A stretch of 64,000 nucleotides of DNA, from positions 3,286,001 through 3,350,000 of the forward strand of contig NC_019892.1 of the NCBI RefSeq assembly GCF_000242455.2, written 5' to 3'. The stretch is from Singulisphaera acidiphila DSM 18658 (GTDB lineage: Bacteria > Planctomycetota > Planctomycetia > Isosphaerales > Isosphaeraceae). The stretch's first letter is position 1. Every line of letters begins with the position of its first letter. A program made the position numbers and the translations under genes. The notes below the pieces were generated by a model. That model saw only the letters and a program-made list of their open reading frames with translations. It searched no databases and was not told where the DNA came from. Shown here piece by piece: positions 8,326-17,702 of this stretch.

Positions 8326-9134
8326 TGCTCAGCTCCCAACAAATTTCGTCGAATCGTTCCTCCACGGCCTGATCTGCAAATGCGCCGAGGGAGTCGAGAT
8401 CCAAACGCTCAATTGTCAGTGAATTCATTAAGAGTCGGAGTTGGACGCGCGACGTTTCCAAGGATGGAGTGAGAAAATTCAAAGTTGAACGAGCGAACAA
8501 CTGGCGTGGAAAGCGCTGAATCCCCAGCGCTCAGTCGTTCCGGAAGCTCGTAAGACCAAAGAGGTTTGATCGAAGGCCAAGAGAACCAGGCCCAGGATCG
8601 GCGGAGGTCGTCAGGAGATCACCTTGACGTTCGCCAACGGGGGAGGGACGAACCGAGGTTGGTCGGGGAAATCGAGCGAGAGGAGAGTAGGGGGCGGTCC
8701 ACCGTCATCATTGTCCTCATGGCGTTCACCCACGGCAACAGTCAGTACAAAGCCAGCATCGGCTGTCAACTCGTTAATGCAAGTCAGAGACCAAGAGTGG
8801 GAGCGCCACGTCCGATTTGCCCAAAAGAGGGAGGAATTCGCGTCTTCCTTTCCGAAGGTTTCTTCTTGCATGCCAATTAGTTAGCAACGATGACGTGATC
8901 GCTCGGACGAATGTGATTCCACCTCCGAATCTCGTCGCTCGCGGGGAGGACTCCGTCGCGATGTTCAGCATCTCACGCTGACCGAGTAGGCAGTGTTGCC
9001 CGAACCAGCGACGAAGCGAAGCGACCGCCTCCTCAACCCTTGAGCCGGACTGTTCGTCCACTCGTGGCTGGTGTAGGCTGGATGATCTCAAGAGAGCAAA
9101 ATCGCCTTGGGAGTGGGAGACGCTCACCTCGATC
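8326..9134. other. Gene-poor region of about 0.8 kb
   Basis: No reading frame here has family resemblance. Frames of 86 to 113 codons exist on both strands (for example minus 8611-8871) but without ribosome site or recognisable motif. The region separates a leftward gene (start 8325) from asnB (start 9135), so it must hold both promoters. I see no tRNA or structured RNA. Confidence 0.5.
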
Positions 9135-11018
9135 ATGTGCGGCATCGCCGGTTTCGTGAATCGTGACAACAAGCCCGTGGATCCCGCCGTGCTGGCGAGG
9201 ATGACGACAACGCTGGCGCATCGAGGCCCCGACGGCGAGGGATTTCTGGTCGAAGGCCCCGTGGCGCTCGGTCATCGCCGACTCTCGATCATCGACCTGG
9301 CCGGTGGCTCCCAGCCGATGGCCAACGAAGACGAATCCGTCTGGGTCACGTACAACGGTGAGATCTACAACGAGCCCGAGCTCCGGAAATCACTCCAGGC
9401 CCGGGGCCACATCTTCCGCAGTCAATCCGACACCGAATGCCTGGTCCATCTCTATGAAGAGCACGGGGCCGATTTCGCTCAGTTCTTGAATGGGATGTTT
9501 GCCCTCGCCCTCTGGGACAAAAAGCGAAACCGCCTGGTCCTGGCCCGAGATCGGATGGGGCAGAAACCCCTGATCTATGCCCAGACCGCTTCCGGCGGCC
9601 TCGTTTTCGGCTCCGAAGCCAAGGCGCTCCTGGAACATCCCGAGATCTCTCGACGTCTCGATCTGCCGGGACTCGCCCGCTATCTTTTTTATGAGTATAT
9701 CCCGGCTCCCTATTCGATCTGGTCTGGCCTTCGCAAGCTGCCGCCCGCCCACGTCCTGGTTTGGGAGGGAGGCGAGGCCCGAGTCTCGCGGTACTGGACG
9801 GCTCCTGCCTCGCTTGAGGAGAGTGAGAGTCCGCCGTTCGACGTGGCCGCCGACCAGTTCTGGACCGACTTTCGGAGCGCGGTGGCTCGCCACCGTCGCT
9901 CGGATGTGCCGCTGGGGGTTTTCCTCTCGGGAGGAATCGACTCCTCGAGCGTCGCGGCGGCTCTCGCCGAGTTGGAGCCGGCTCAAGGCATTCACACGTT
10001 TTCGATCGGATTCGCCGACCCGAGCTTCGACGAGAGTGCCCACGCTCGACTCGTCGCCCGCCACCTCGGTACGAATCATCACGAGCGAACCTTCGCCGTC
10101 GAGGCCGTCCAGGAACTCTTGCCCGACGTCGCAGGCTGGCTCGACGAACCGTTTGGCGACGCGTCGATCTTGCCGACTCACCTGCTCAGCCGATTCGCTC
10201 GCAGTGAAGTGACGGTGGCACTCGGCGGAGATGGCGCCGACGAGTTGCTCGCGGGATATCCCACCTTCGTTGCCGAACGCGCCGCGGACCTGTTCCGCCG
10301 GCTCCCTCGTGCGGCCCGAGCCTTGGCCGGGGCCGCCGTCGGCCGGTTGCCGGTCAATCACGGGAACATCAGCCTCGACTTCCGACTCAAACAGTTCCTC
10401 CGAGGAGCGGCTGAATCGGCCCCGCTGGCCCATCAGCGCTGGCTCGGTTCGTACTCCGGGGAAGAGATCCAGCGACTGCTGATCGCGGGCGAGACGATTG
10501 ACGTCGAGGCGGAGCATCTGCTCCGGGCAAGCGGGCTCGTCCCCTCGGCCGACCCACTCACTCGTTCCCTGGCGCTTTACCAGGACACTTACCTCCCCGA
10601 CGATATCCTCGCCAAGGTCGACCGAGCGAGCATGGCCTGCGGCCTGGAAGTCCGGGCCCCTTTTCTCGATGCCCTACTGGTCGACTCGATGCAAACCCTC
10701 CCCCCCCGCTTCAAGTACGGGCGCAATCAGACCAAACGGCTCTTGAAAAAGGCCGCGTCCGGCCGACTCCCCGCGACGATCCTCGAGCGCCCGAAGAAGG
10801 GCTTCGGAATCCCCGTGGCACACTGGCTCCGCGGTCCTCTGGCCGGCTTGCTCGGCTCGTTGCTCAACCGGTCGCGACTGGAACGTCAGGGCCTGTTCAA
10901 TCCTCGCGAAGTCGAGCGACGGATCAGCGAGCACGCGGCCGGCGTCCGCGATCACCGGAAGCCGCTCTGGACCTTGTTGATGTTTCAGCTCTGGTACGAC
11001 CGCTGGCACGGGTCTTGA
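9135..11018 (+). CDS. asnB: Glutamine-hydrolysing asparagine synthetase
   Basis: AsnB makes asparagine, or amidates a related carboxylate, from aspartate, glutamine and ATP. The 627-residue protein has the Ntn-amidotransferase domain starting with the catalytic Cys2 ('MCGIAGFVN'), followed by 'LAHRGPDGEG', 'LGHRRLSIIDL' and 'YNGEIYN'. The synthetase domain has the ATP pyrophosphatase motif 'FLSGGIDSSSVAAAL' and 'ALGGDGADELLAGYP'. The end 'KKGFGIPVAHWLR' is typical of the long AsnB forms found with exopolysaccharide loci (PEP-CTERM/XrtA-type asparagine synthases). With no surrounding sugar genes, housekeeping asparagine synthesis and a glycan-linked amidation are both possible. Confidence 0.95.
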   Translation: MCGIAGFVNRDNKPVDPAVLARMTTTLAHRGPDGEGFLVEGPVALGHRRLSIIDLAGGSQPMANEDESVWVTYNGEIYNEPELRKSLQARGHIFRSQSDTECLVHLYEEHGADFAQFLNGMFALALWDKKRNRLVLARDRMGQKPLIYAQTASGGLVFGSEAKALLEHPEISRRLDLPGLARYLFYEYIPAPYSIWSGLRKLPPAHVLVWEGGEARVSRYWTAPASLEESESPPFDVAADQFWTDFRSAVARHRRSDVPLGVFLSGGIDSSSVAAALAELEPAQGIHTFSIGFADPSFDESAHARLVARHLGTNHHERTFAVEAVQELLPDVAGWLDEPFGDASILPTHLLSRFARSEVTVALGGDGADELLAGYPTFVAERAADLFRRLPRAARALAGAAVGRLPVNHGNISLDFRLKQFLRGAAESAPLAHQRWLGSYSGEEIQRLLIAGETIDVEAEHLLRASGLVPSADPLTRSLALYQDTYLPDDILAKVDRASMACGLEVRAPFLDALLVDSMQTLPPRFKYGRNQTKRLLKKAASGRLPATILERPKKGFGIPVAHWLRGPLAGLLGSLLNRSRLERQGLFNPREVERRISEHAAGVRDHRKPLWTLLMFQLWYDRWHGS

Positions 11019-11309
11019 GGGTTGAGTGATTGATCGCGATCAGAGGATCGCGTACCCTGTCGCTCCTCAAATGGGTTTCCAGGATCGTCGCCCCTTTGGG
11101 GAGTCGGCATTGGGCCATTGGGACGCTTATTAACGCACAATGGGGCAACCCAAACTTTTGAAAGAGCGCGAGGACATCGTCATCCTGGTTCGCCATTTGC
11201 CATCAAAACCAAAGTGGACTCCGTTCGATACCGCCGCTCATCGTCCTGGGATCGGGGAAATCGGAGCAGTCGGGACATCCCTCTTGGCCACCCGCCGGAA
11301 TCGCCCCTG

Positions 11310-12044
11310 ATGCGAATCCTTGTTGTCTCCGATATTCACGCCAACTGGTCAGCGCTTGCGGCGATCAACGAACCGCACGACGTCTGCCTTTGCCTGGGTG
11401 ATCTCGTCGACTACGGCCCTGACCCCGCGCGCTGCGTCCGCTGGGCCATGGAGCACGCTCGCTATTCGATCCGAGGCAATCACGATCATGGCGTCGCCCA
11501 GGGGATCGCCGTCAGCGGCGAAACGGGGTATCGCTACCTCACCCGGGTCTCACGCCCGCACGTCTGGGATGCCCTTGGTTCCGACGAACGGCGCTACTTG
11601 CTGCAACTCCCCCTCACTCAGCGGTTCACGCTCGGCGGGCGCCGGTTCTATCTCGTTCACGCAACCCCGCGCGACCCCCTCGACGAATACTTGATGAAGG
11701 ACCGGCTGCTCTGGGCCAAGCGGGTGCACAATGTCGATGCCGACATCGTTTGCGTAGGCCATTCTCATATGCAATTCAACCTGTCGGTCGACGGGACCGT
11801 CGTGCTCAATCCGGGAAGCGTCGGCCAGCCGCGTGACGGTGACCCGAGAGCTGCGTACGCGGTGATCGAAGACAACAAGGTGGAGCTCAAGCGGGTGGAG
11901 TACCCCATCGAGGAGACGATCTCCCGGATCGAAGCCACGAGCTTACCCGATCGCGCAAAGCAACTGATGAGCCACTCCCTCCGCACCGGTCGGTTGCCCG
12001 ACGCCTCGGCGACCCTCGAGAACCCCGATGAGGATCCGGCATGA
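11310..12044 (+). CDS. Calcineurin-like metallophosphoesterase family protein
   Basis: The 244-residue product has all motifs of the YfcE/DUF-type binuclear metallophosphoesterases: 'VVSDIHANWSAL' (D-x-H), 'LCLGDLVDYGPDP' (GD), 'IRGNHDHGV' (GNHD), 'FYLVHATP' and 'CVGHSHMQF' (GHSH), then 'NPGSVGQPRDGDPRAAY'. These bind two metals and hydrolyse phosphodiesters; the natural substrate is unknown. I chose ATG 11310 because the conserved first strand starts there; the upstream extension has no family resemblance. The stop overlaps an ATG at 12041 in another frame and the acyltransferase follows closely, so the two genes may be cotranscribed. Confidence 0.9.
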   Translation: MRILVVSDIHANWSALAAINEPHDVCLCLGDLVDYGPDPARCVRWAMEHARYSIRGNHDHGVAQGIAVSGETGYRYLTRVSRPHVWDALGSDERRYLLQLPLTQRFTLGGRRFYLVHATPRDPLDEYLMKDRLLWAKRVHNVDADIVCVGHSHMQFNLSVDGTVVLNPGSVGQPRDGDPRAAYAVIEDNKVELKRVEYPIEETISRIEATSLPDRAKQLMSHSLRTGRLPDASATLENPDEDPA

Positions 12045-12176
12045 GTGACCCGCCGGAGGGACGTCTCCAACTCCTCGGGAACCGATCCGGGCCGGCGTTC
12101 TCCCTCCTGGCTGCGAGGCAAGTCGTCGTCGCCCCGCGCTTTCTCCCAGAGCGATGCCGGCCCTCGGAGCCTCGTC

Positions 12177-13187
12177 ATGTCAACGCGTGACTGGCTCTTG
12201 ATCGCAGTCACAGCCGTCGCGCTCACTCCGCTCGCCTTTTTCACGTTCCTGCCTTGGATCATTCAACCTCTCTTCCGACTTCTGCTCCTTCCTCATTATC
12301 GTTTGCGAATCGAGGGGCAAGACCATGTTCCCAGAACGGGGCCGGTCCTCTTCGCAGCAAACCACGTGAGCTGGATTGATGGATTCATCCTGGCGGCGAG
12401 CTGCCCGAGGCGCGGGCGCATCCTCATCAATGCCGACTTCCTCCGTTGGCCGCTGCTCGGCCTGATCGGCCGACGAGCCGGCTTGATCGCGGTCCCTTTT
12501 TCCGGTGGCCGCACCGTTCGAGGCGCGATCCGGGCCGCTCAAAAAACGCTCGACGATGGCCAAGCCATTGGGCTCTTCCCCGAGGCCCAGATCACCCGGA
12601 CCGGCTTGCTCGGGCCCTTTTACCGAGGCATCGAGGTCATCCTTGCGGAGCACGACTCAGTTCCGGTCATCCCGGTCTTCCTGGACAACCTCTGGGGCAG
12701 TTTCTTCAGCTTCTCGGGGGGCCGATTCTTTCGCTCGCGTCCCAAGGCGAGGAGGCGAACCGTCAACGTGGTCTTCGGCGCTCCGGTTCCACCGCCAATC
12801 ACCAAGTTCGCTGTCCGGCAGGCCGTACTCATCGCAGGAGTCCGCGCCTGCGAGCTTCGCGGCAGCCGCCCCTCTCCTCTCGAGTCAATCGACCCCGCTC
12901 TCCCTCACCTCACTCACCCAGAGCTCGGCCCATTAACGGGTTCAACGCTCGATCTGCACATCGGAAACGTCCACCAAATCGGACACAAACCGGGCTCGGT
13001 GGGCCTTCCCCTCCCAGGTGTCGCCCTCAGGATCGTGGGAACTACCGAAGCCGCCCTCGCACAGGAACAGCAAGGACGGCTACAGGCGCTTGTCGCCGGT
13101 CGCCAAGAATGGCTCGACACCGGCTTCCAGGCCCGCCTCGACCACGACGGCTTCCTTTATCTCGGCGCAACGGCACCAACGAAATAG
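12177..13187 (+). CDS. 1-acylglycerol-3-phosphate-type acyltransferase with a C-terminal acyl-activating remnant
   Basis: The 336-residue product starts with a membrane segment 'LLIAVTAVALTPLAFFTFLP' and then a PlsC domain: the catalytic HX4D motif is 'NHVSWID' (His about residue 63) and the phosphate-binding motif is 'FPEAQITRTG', close to the 'FPEGxITRTG' of the Aas-type enzymes. It probably acylates a lysophospholipid at the inner membrane. After about residue 260, 'PGSVGLPLPGVALRIV' and 'WLDTGFQARLDHDGFLYL' look like the carboxy-terminal part of an AMP-binding acyl-ACP synthetase, as in Aas, but the ATP-binding core is missing. I prefer ATG 12177; a GTG at 12045 would add 44 residues with no family resemblance. 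Confidence 0.82.
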   Translation: MSTRDWLLIAVTAVALTPLAFFTFLPWIIQPLFRLLLLPHYRLRIEGQDHVPRTGPVLFAANHVSWIDGFILAASCPRRGRILINADFLRWPLLGLIGRRAGLIAVPFSGGRTVRGAIRAAQKTLDDGQAIGLFPEAQITRTGLLGPFYRGIEVILAEHDSVPVIPVFLDNLWGSFFSFSGGRFFRSRPKARRRTVNVVFGAPVPPPITKFAVRQAVLIAGVRACELRGSRPSPLESIDPALPHLTHPELGPLTGSTLDLHIGNVHQIGHKPGSVGLPLPGVALRIVGTTEAALAQEQQGRLQALVAGRQEWLDTGFQARLDHDGFLYLGATAPTK

Positions 13188-13249
13188 CGGCAAACCGCTT
13201 TCGTCATTGATCCGGCAATTCTTTGGAGGATCTTGGGCGGACCGCGATC

Positions 13250-13290
13250 AACCAAAACCCGCACGGCCGGGCCGGCCGTGCGACTCCATG
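13250..13290 (-). terminator. Probable intrinsic terminator of the XRE regulator gene
   Basis: GCACGGCCG-GGC-CGGCCGTGC (about 13261-13281) is a perfect 9-bp stem. Read on the minus strand it is followed by GGGTTTTGG, so it serves the regulator that ends at 13325. It may also stop transcription from the acyltransferase side, though no T-run follows on that strand. Confidence 0.5.
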
Positions 13291-13324
13291 AAGCCACTCG
13301 ATCATAATACGAGAACATTTAGAC

Positions 13325-13792
13325 TTAGACGCGATTCGAAATCAATGAGTTGGAGGCAGGAGGCGGGGAAGAGGCGGAGACAGCCGTTCGGCTCGGTTCC
13401 TCCGTTTCGCTCTGCGGCTTGGCATCGAGCAAGCGTCGCATCGCGGCTTCATAACCGACGATTCGGATATTTTCTAAGATGCGAGTCGCCCGCGAACAGC
13501 CAATTGCATGCGCAAGATCAAGGATCTCCCGTTCTTCGGGAGAGAGCGGATCCGTCGTGATGGCAGGATCGTTTTCCAGAGTGTCATCGGCCAAATAATC
13601 AAGTGAGACACCCACCGCCTTGGCAAGCCGGAAGGCGTTCTCCAAACCGGGTCGAGATTTCCCGGCAAGAATTCGCGAGATTTCCGAATCGCTGACCTTG
13701 GAGATTTTCGCCAGTTTCTGGCCATTCAGGCCCCGGCGAACCATCTGGCCGAGAAGCTTTTTCTGAAGTGGCGAGGCCTTGTCGGCATCCAT
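13325..13792 (-). CDS. XRE-family helix-turn-helix transcriptional regulator
   Basis: The 155-residue protein has a Cro/C1-type HTH at residues about 8-65: 'LLGQMVRRGLNGQKLAKISKVSDSEISRILAGKSRPGLENAFRLAKAVGVSLDYLADD'. A second helical part follows ('LSPEEREILDLAHAIGCSRATRILENIRIVGYEAAMRRLL') and the tail is Ser/Pro-rich. The start at ATG 13792 has GAGGA 9 bases upstream; ATG 13819 would add nine residues but has a T-rich upstream stretch. Its own upstream region (13820-13960) is unusually AT-rich, which suits a promoter or self-operator. Target genes are unknown. Confidence 0.85.
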   Translation of the reverse strand: MDADKASPLQKKLLGQMVRRGLNGQKLAKISKVSDSEISRILAGKSRPGLENAFRLAKAVGVSLDYLADDTLENDPAITTDPLSPEEREILDLAHAIGCSRATRILENIRIVGYEAAMRRLLDAKPQSETEEPSRTAVSASSPPPASNSLISNRV

Positions 13793-13819
13793 GATCGAAC
13801 GTCCTCGATGTGCCAACAT

Positions 13820-14139
13820 CTCGTGAAAAAGGAGCTTTTGGATGCCCCAAAACTTACTCTACCACATTTCCCGATCCCGAAAACAGTCCCATCCTGAATT
13901 AGCAAATTTTATCCTATAAATCGGAATTTACTTGCGAACGACGAACAAAACGTACGATCAACGCACGCTTTCCTTGAGTCGATGCTCAGGCCGACGGGTC
14001 CCGACCAGGAGGGGTCGACTCAGTCAGTCGTAAGGGGGATCGAGATGACGACACCGATGCGGCGAAGCGCATCAAGTGCCGAAATGTCAATATTACAGGG
14101 CGTGGGGAACGCCGATCGGTGAGGCGTTCCGGTTTCCCG
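13820..14139. other. Intergenic region of 320 bases
   Basis: No gene seen. The left part (13850-13965) is distinctly AT-rich for this genome and should contain the promoter of the XRE gene. The right part lies downstream of the polyprenyl synthase stop at 14140. Confidence 0.5.
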
Positions 14140-15144
14140 TCACGAGCTTCGGCGAACGACGTATTGGGTCAGGCTTCGCAGAACCGACTTCGCATTCGAC
14201 TCGGAAAGGTGATCGAGCGCGGCATGGGCGCGCTCGGCGTGTTGTTTCGCACGAGTCCAGGAATACTCCAAGGCGTCGGAGGAATCAAGATAGTCCCTCA
14301 GACTCCGTCGATCGGGTTCGGGTTCGGCGAGCAGTCGCCGGACGGGAGCGGCGGTGGAGGGCGGGGCGGTGGCGAGGAATCGGATGAGGGGCAGGGTGAG
14401 TTTCTGCTTCTTGAGGTCGGTGCCCAGGCTCTTCCCTGTATTTCGCTCTTCGCCCCAGAGATCCAGGACGTCGTCGGCGATCTGGAAGGCAATTCCGAGG
14501 TCTCGGCCGTAACTTTCCATCGCCTGGACCACGACGCTGGAAGCCCCCGCATAGTGGGCCCCGAGCCGGCAAGAGACCGCGGTCAACTCGGCGGTCTTCC
14601 CCTGAATGATCGAGAAGTATGCATCTTCATCGAGGTCGAGATTTCCCCGATGGTGAACCTGCTGCATCTCCCCTTCGCACACCAGGTTCGTGGCATGGCC
14701 GATCCAACGGCAGGCCAAGGTCGAGTCGAGCGAGGCGGCGAGGTGGAACGCGTGTGTGAAGAGATAGTCACCGAGGAGAACGGCCGGTTCGTTGCCCCAC
14801 TCAGCGTTGACCGTGGCCGCATGGCGGCGCACCAGGGCCTCGTCAAGAATGTCGTCGTGGACCAAGGTGGCGGTGTGGATCATCTCGACCACGGCGGCGA
14901 GGACCGGGTGGGACTCATTGAGCGAGCCGGCCGCGCGAGCCGTGAGCAAGACCAGAGCCGGTCGCAGCCGCTTCCCGCGGTAGTCGGCACAGTGGTCGAC
15001 GAGTTGTTGCACAAACGGGAATTGACTGCCAAGTTCGGCTTCGAAAATTCGCTCGGATTCGGCCAACTGGTCCACGATCGGCGCATAGACAGCCGCTAGT
15101 TTCCCGTTCGCTTCCTCAGGCTTCATCAGTGATTGCGACGACAT
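14140..15144 (-). CDS. Polyprenyl diphosphate synthase, long-chain type
   Basis: The enzyme extends an allylic diphosphate with isopentenyl diphosphate, giving the side chain of menaquinone or a similar lipid. The 334-residue product has both aspartate-rich motifs: 'LVHDDILDEALVRR' (DDxxD, first) and 'FQIADDVLDLWGE' (second), plus 'GKRLRPALVLL' at the IPP-binding loop. The residue five positions before the first motif is Ala ('HTATLVHDD'), not an aromatic, which in this family allows long products (heptaprenyl or octaprenyl type) rather than C15-C20. It lies 134 bases downstream of moaC on the same strand. Confidence 0.92.
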   Translation of the reverse strand: MSSQSLMKPEEANGKLAAVYAPIVDQLAESERIFEAELGSQFPFVQQLVDHCADYRGKRLRPALVLLTARAAGSLNESHPVLAAVVEMIHTATLVHDDILDEALVRRHAATVNAEWGNEPAVLLGDYLFTHAFHLAASLDSTLACRWIGHATNLVCEGEMQQVHHRGNLDLDEDAYFSIIQGKTAELTAVSCRLGAHYAGASSVVVQAMESYGRDLGIAFQIADDVLDLWGEERNTGKSLGTDLKKQKLTLPLIRFLATAPPSTAAPVRRLLAEPEPDRRSLRDYLDSSDALEYSWTRAKQHAERAHAALDHLSESNAKSVLRSLTQYVVRRSS

Positions 15145-15277
15145 CCCGCGGCTCCCAATGTCACAACAAGCGTTTCATCTCAAGCAAACAACAAGGAAGA
15201 TTCGGCTGGTCTTTTGAGGTCCGATTGACACTCGAACTCTCGAAGAACCGAACCCGCCTTGCTGCCTTTAACCGAAC

Positions 15278-15757
15278 TCAGGTTGGCTCGCGACGAAAAT
15301 GGCCGCGCCGACCACCGGACTTCTCTTCCAGGCGAACCGAGTCGATCACCATCTCACGATCCACGGCCTTGCACATGTCGTAGACGGTGAGCGCCGCAAC
15401 ACTCACTGCGGTCAAAGCTTCCATCTCGACACCTGTCCGTGCACAAACTTTCACCACGGCCTCGATCCGGAGCGTAGCCGCATCGGTCGCGGTTAAATCG
15501 AGCTGGATGCTATCCAGGCCGAGCGGGTGACAAAGCGGAATCAGGTCTCCGGTTCGCTTCGCCGCCATGATTCCGGCCAGCCGGGCAACTTCAAGGACAT
15601 CCCCCTTGGCCATCCCACGGTCGAGAATCAGGCGGAGCGTCTCCGGCCGCATCCGTACCAGGCCGCTCGCCCGCGCCAGTCGTTGGGTCGCCTCTTTCTC
15701 CGAGACGTCCACCATCCGACTCGCTCCCGAGTCGTCGAAATGGGTCAGTCCGGACAT
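15278..15757 (-). CDS. moaC: Cyclic pyranopterin monophosphate synthase
   Basis: MoaC completes the first phase of molybdenum cofactor synthesis by converting the MoaA product 3',8-cyclo-7,8-dihydro-GTP into cPMP. The 159-residue product has the family start '[20 protein letters not shown]', then '[33 protein letters not shown]' with the conserved Cys-His-Pro, and '[35 protein letters not shown]' with the catalytic Lys. ATG 15757 has GAGGAG at suitable spacing; an upstream TTG at 15778 is less likely. No other moa gene is in the window. Confidence 0.96.
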   Translation of the reverse strand: MSGLTHFDDSGASRMVDVSEKEATQRLARASGLVRMRPETLRLILDRGMAKGDVLEVARLAGIMAAKRTGDLIPLCHPLGLDSIQLDLTATDAATLRIEAVVKVCARTGVEMEALTAVSVAALTVYDMCKAVDREMVIDSVRLEEKSGGRRGHFRREPT

Positions 15758-15834
15758 GCCAACGGCTCCTCGTTTCAATTTGTTCTGAACGTATTTTACA
15801 AATCGCCCCCCGTATGGCTAGGGACAATCCTGAA

Positions 15835-17484
15835 TCAAGGTCGCGAACGAGCCGGGGCGCGGTTGGCGAGGGGATGCGGGGCAGGGGGGGGAAAGTGCCA
15901 GATTGCCGAGAGCCAAACACCATGTCGGCCCTGGGAAAAGACCGGACGCGATTGACTGAGCCGTGAGCGCAGCTCGGGACGCCAGTAGGCGGTTCTTCTC
16001 GAGACAACGACCCATTCGGCCTGGAGGGCGGCATCCTCGTCACGGAGGAGGACCGGGCGCTGGCTCATGGCTCGGGTGGTGCTGGCAATCCCCTGGCCGG
16101 GATAGAGCGTGGGCGCGAGTGCCGCCGAACCTTCAGGCCCGGCCTCACGCACCAGGCGGTCGAGCAGGACGCGGTCGACCGCGTCGTTCCAGTAGGTCAG
16201 CTCGAGCCCCAACCGCTCAGCCCCAGGGAGTCCGCCAACCAAGGCATTATAGTAACTCAGGCCGAACGGGTGCGTGGTCACCATCCCGGTCCCTTGGGCC
16301 AGGAGGAAGAGGCCAAGGAGGCCACGGAGCCAGGTCTGGCGGGGGCGATGATGCCAGGCGACGGCGAAACCTCGGCCAATCAGGATCGCCCAGAGCGGAA
16401 AGACAAGCAAAAAGAGGCGTTCACCGTCATAGACCGGGATTCGAGTGCTGAACAAGACCAGGAAAAAGACGATCGAACCCGCAAGCAGGAGGGGGAAGGG
16501 ATCATGGCGTCGATGCCGCCAGCCATGAGCCAACCCCAGAAAGCCGAACAGGTGGAGACCGATCGGCACCGTGGCCGCGAAGTAGAACCAGGGGTAATGC
16601 CAGGGGACGTCCCGATCGAGGTAGACCTGGCCGAAGTAGAGGACGCGGAGCGTCGCTCGCTCCACGCCCGTTCCCCAGTACGCGCGAAGTCGATCGAGCG
16701 AATGATACCAGAGCCAGGGCCAGCCCAAGACGAACAGGGTTAGTCCGCTCCCCCCCCAGATCGCCAGCAATACCAGGGCTCGAGTGAGCTTGACTCGGGT
16801 CAGGGCCCAGACGAACAAGATCGGTGGCAAGAACCAGGCGTGGATCTTGGTCAGGAGAGCCAGCCCAAAGGCGAGCCCGGCCCCTGCCATGGCAAGGGGG
16901 GCTCGTGGATGCTCCAGGCCCCGCTCGGCCCTTAAGAGCGCATTGACCCAGAAGAGGCAGATGAAGGTGTCGAGCGCCCCGAGATGCGCGTGGGCGAAAA
17001 CACGGGGCATCAACAAGAGGGCGACACCGGCCGCCAAGCCGGCGACCCGCCCCTGCCGACGGCCCGACGCGTGCACGACCAGGCCGATCAGAATCGCAAA
17101 CGCAAGCGCCGGAGCGAGGCGAGCGGCATGGAGGTAGAGCCCGACCGGATCAGGCCCTCCCATCATCACAATCTCCAGCGGCGCACCCAGGGTCGAGGCA
17201 AGGCCAAGCAGCCAGCGCCCGAGCGGTGGGTGCTCGGCATTGTCTCGGAAGACAGCCTCGACCACCTCCGACGTGAAGAACCGCCAGCCCTTCGCTTGCA
17301 AGGTCGCGATATAGGTGCGCCCGGGGCGCACATCGAGCGGCTCGTCGATCGTGATCCCGGGGCCGCCCAGCGTCAGCACGACGGCAAGACCGGCCCCAAC
17401 CGCCGCAACAACGGCGAGACGTCCGACACTCCAAAAATTTGCCGTCCGAGCGCGTTCGGATATCACCGGAGAGGGTTCGCCCAT
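15835..17484 (-). CDS. GT39/ArnT-like integral membrane glycosyltransferase
   Basis: About ten hydrophobic segments spread over 549 residues, and the topology fits the GT-C fold of polyprenyl-phosphate-sugar transferases. The first segment 'LAVVAAVGAGLAVVLTLGG' is followed by a large loop with 'TIDEPLDVRPG' (the acidic pair expected in the first outer loop) and 'DNAEHPPLGRWLLGLAS', the 'HPPL' motif found in PMT/ArnT proteins. 'LLMPRVFAHAHLGALDTFICLFWVNALL' is also typical. It probably transfers a sugar from a lipid carrier to protein or lipid on the outer face of the membrane. Start: ATG 17484, but TTG 17502 is possible. Confidence 0.85.
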   Translation of the reverse strand: MGEPSPVISERARTANFWSVGRLAVVAAVGAGLAVVLTLGGPGITIDEPLDVRPGRTYIATLQAKGWRFFTSEVVEAVFRDNAEHPPLGRWLLGLASTLGAPLEIVMMGGPDPVGLYLHAARLAPALAFAILIGLVVHASGRRQGRVAGLAAGVALLLMPRVFAHAHLGALDTFICLFWVNALLRAERGLEHPRAPLAMAGAGLAFGLALLTKIHAWFLPPILFVWALTRVKLTRALVLLAIWGGSGLTLFVLGWPWLWYHSLDRLRAYWGTGVERATLRVLYFGQVYLDRDVPWHYPWFYFAATVPIGLHLFGFLGLAHGWRHRRHDPFPLLLAGSIVFFLVLFSTRIPVYDGERLFLLVFPLWAILIGRGFAVAWHHRPRQTWLRGLLGLFLLAQGTGMVTTHPFGLSYYNALVGGLPGAERLGLELTYWNDAVDRVLLDRLVREAGPEGSAALAPTLYPGQGIASTTRAMSQRPVLLRDEDAALQAEWVVVSRRTAYWRPELRSRLSQSRPVFSQGRHGVWLSAIWHFPPPAPHPLANRAPARSRP

Positions 17485-17613
17485 GAATTGGGACAGGAGC
17501 AAGCATGGCCCAGAGCCAAAGTTCGACCCGCATCCCCGTCATTATGAACGATGGGCAGGAACGGGGCGACCCAGCAGTCGAGCCCAGCCCAATCCGAACC
17601 AGGCCGGGCGCCA

Positions 17614-17671
17614 AAAAAATCGAGCCCGAGGTTCGCCCGGCGCAACGCCGGGACGAACCTCGGGCTCGATC
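17614..17671 (-). terminator. Strong intrinsic terminator of the HTH-receiver gene
   Basis: A long inverted repeat, TCGAGCCCGAGGTTCG (about 17621-17636) with CGAACCTCGGGCTCGA (about 17655-17670) and additional inner pairing CCGGC/GCCGG, is followed on the minus strand by TTTTTTT (17614-17620). It sits between the receiver-protein stop (17703) and the GT39-like gene. Confidence 0.85.
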
Positions 17672-17702
17672 ATCGATCAAGCAGACGGGGCGGGGGGGCG
17701 AT

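Noticed and set aside
8159..8500. Minus-strand frame of 113 codons over the start of the gene at 8325
   Set aside because: It overlaps the better-supported gene by 167 bases in another frame and has no recognisable motif; its end is Arg/Pro/Ser-rich, as in shadow frames.
8611..8871. Minus-strand frame of 86 codons in the gene-poor region
   Set aside because: No ribosome site and no family resemblance; the region has similar-sized frames on the other strand, so chance cannot be excluded.
11118..11309. Longer start for the metallophosphoesterase gene
   Set aside because: The extra 64 residues do not resemble the family, and the conserved first strand begins right after ATG 11310.
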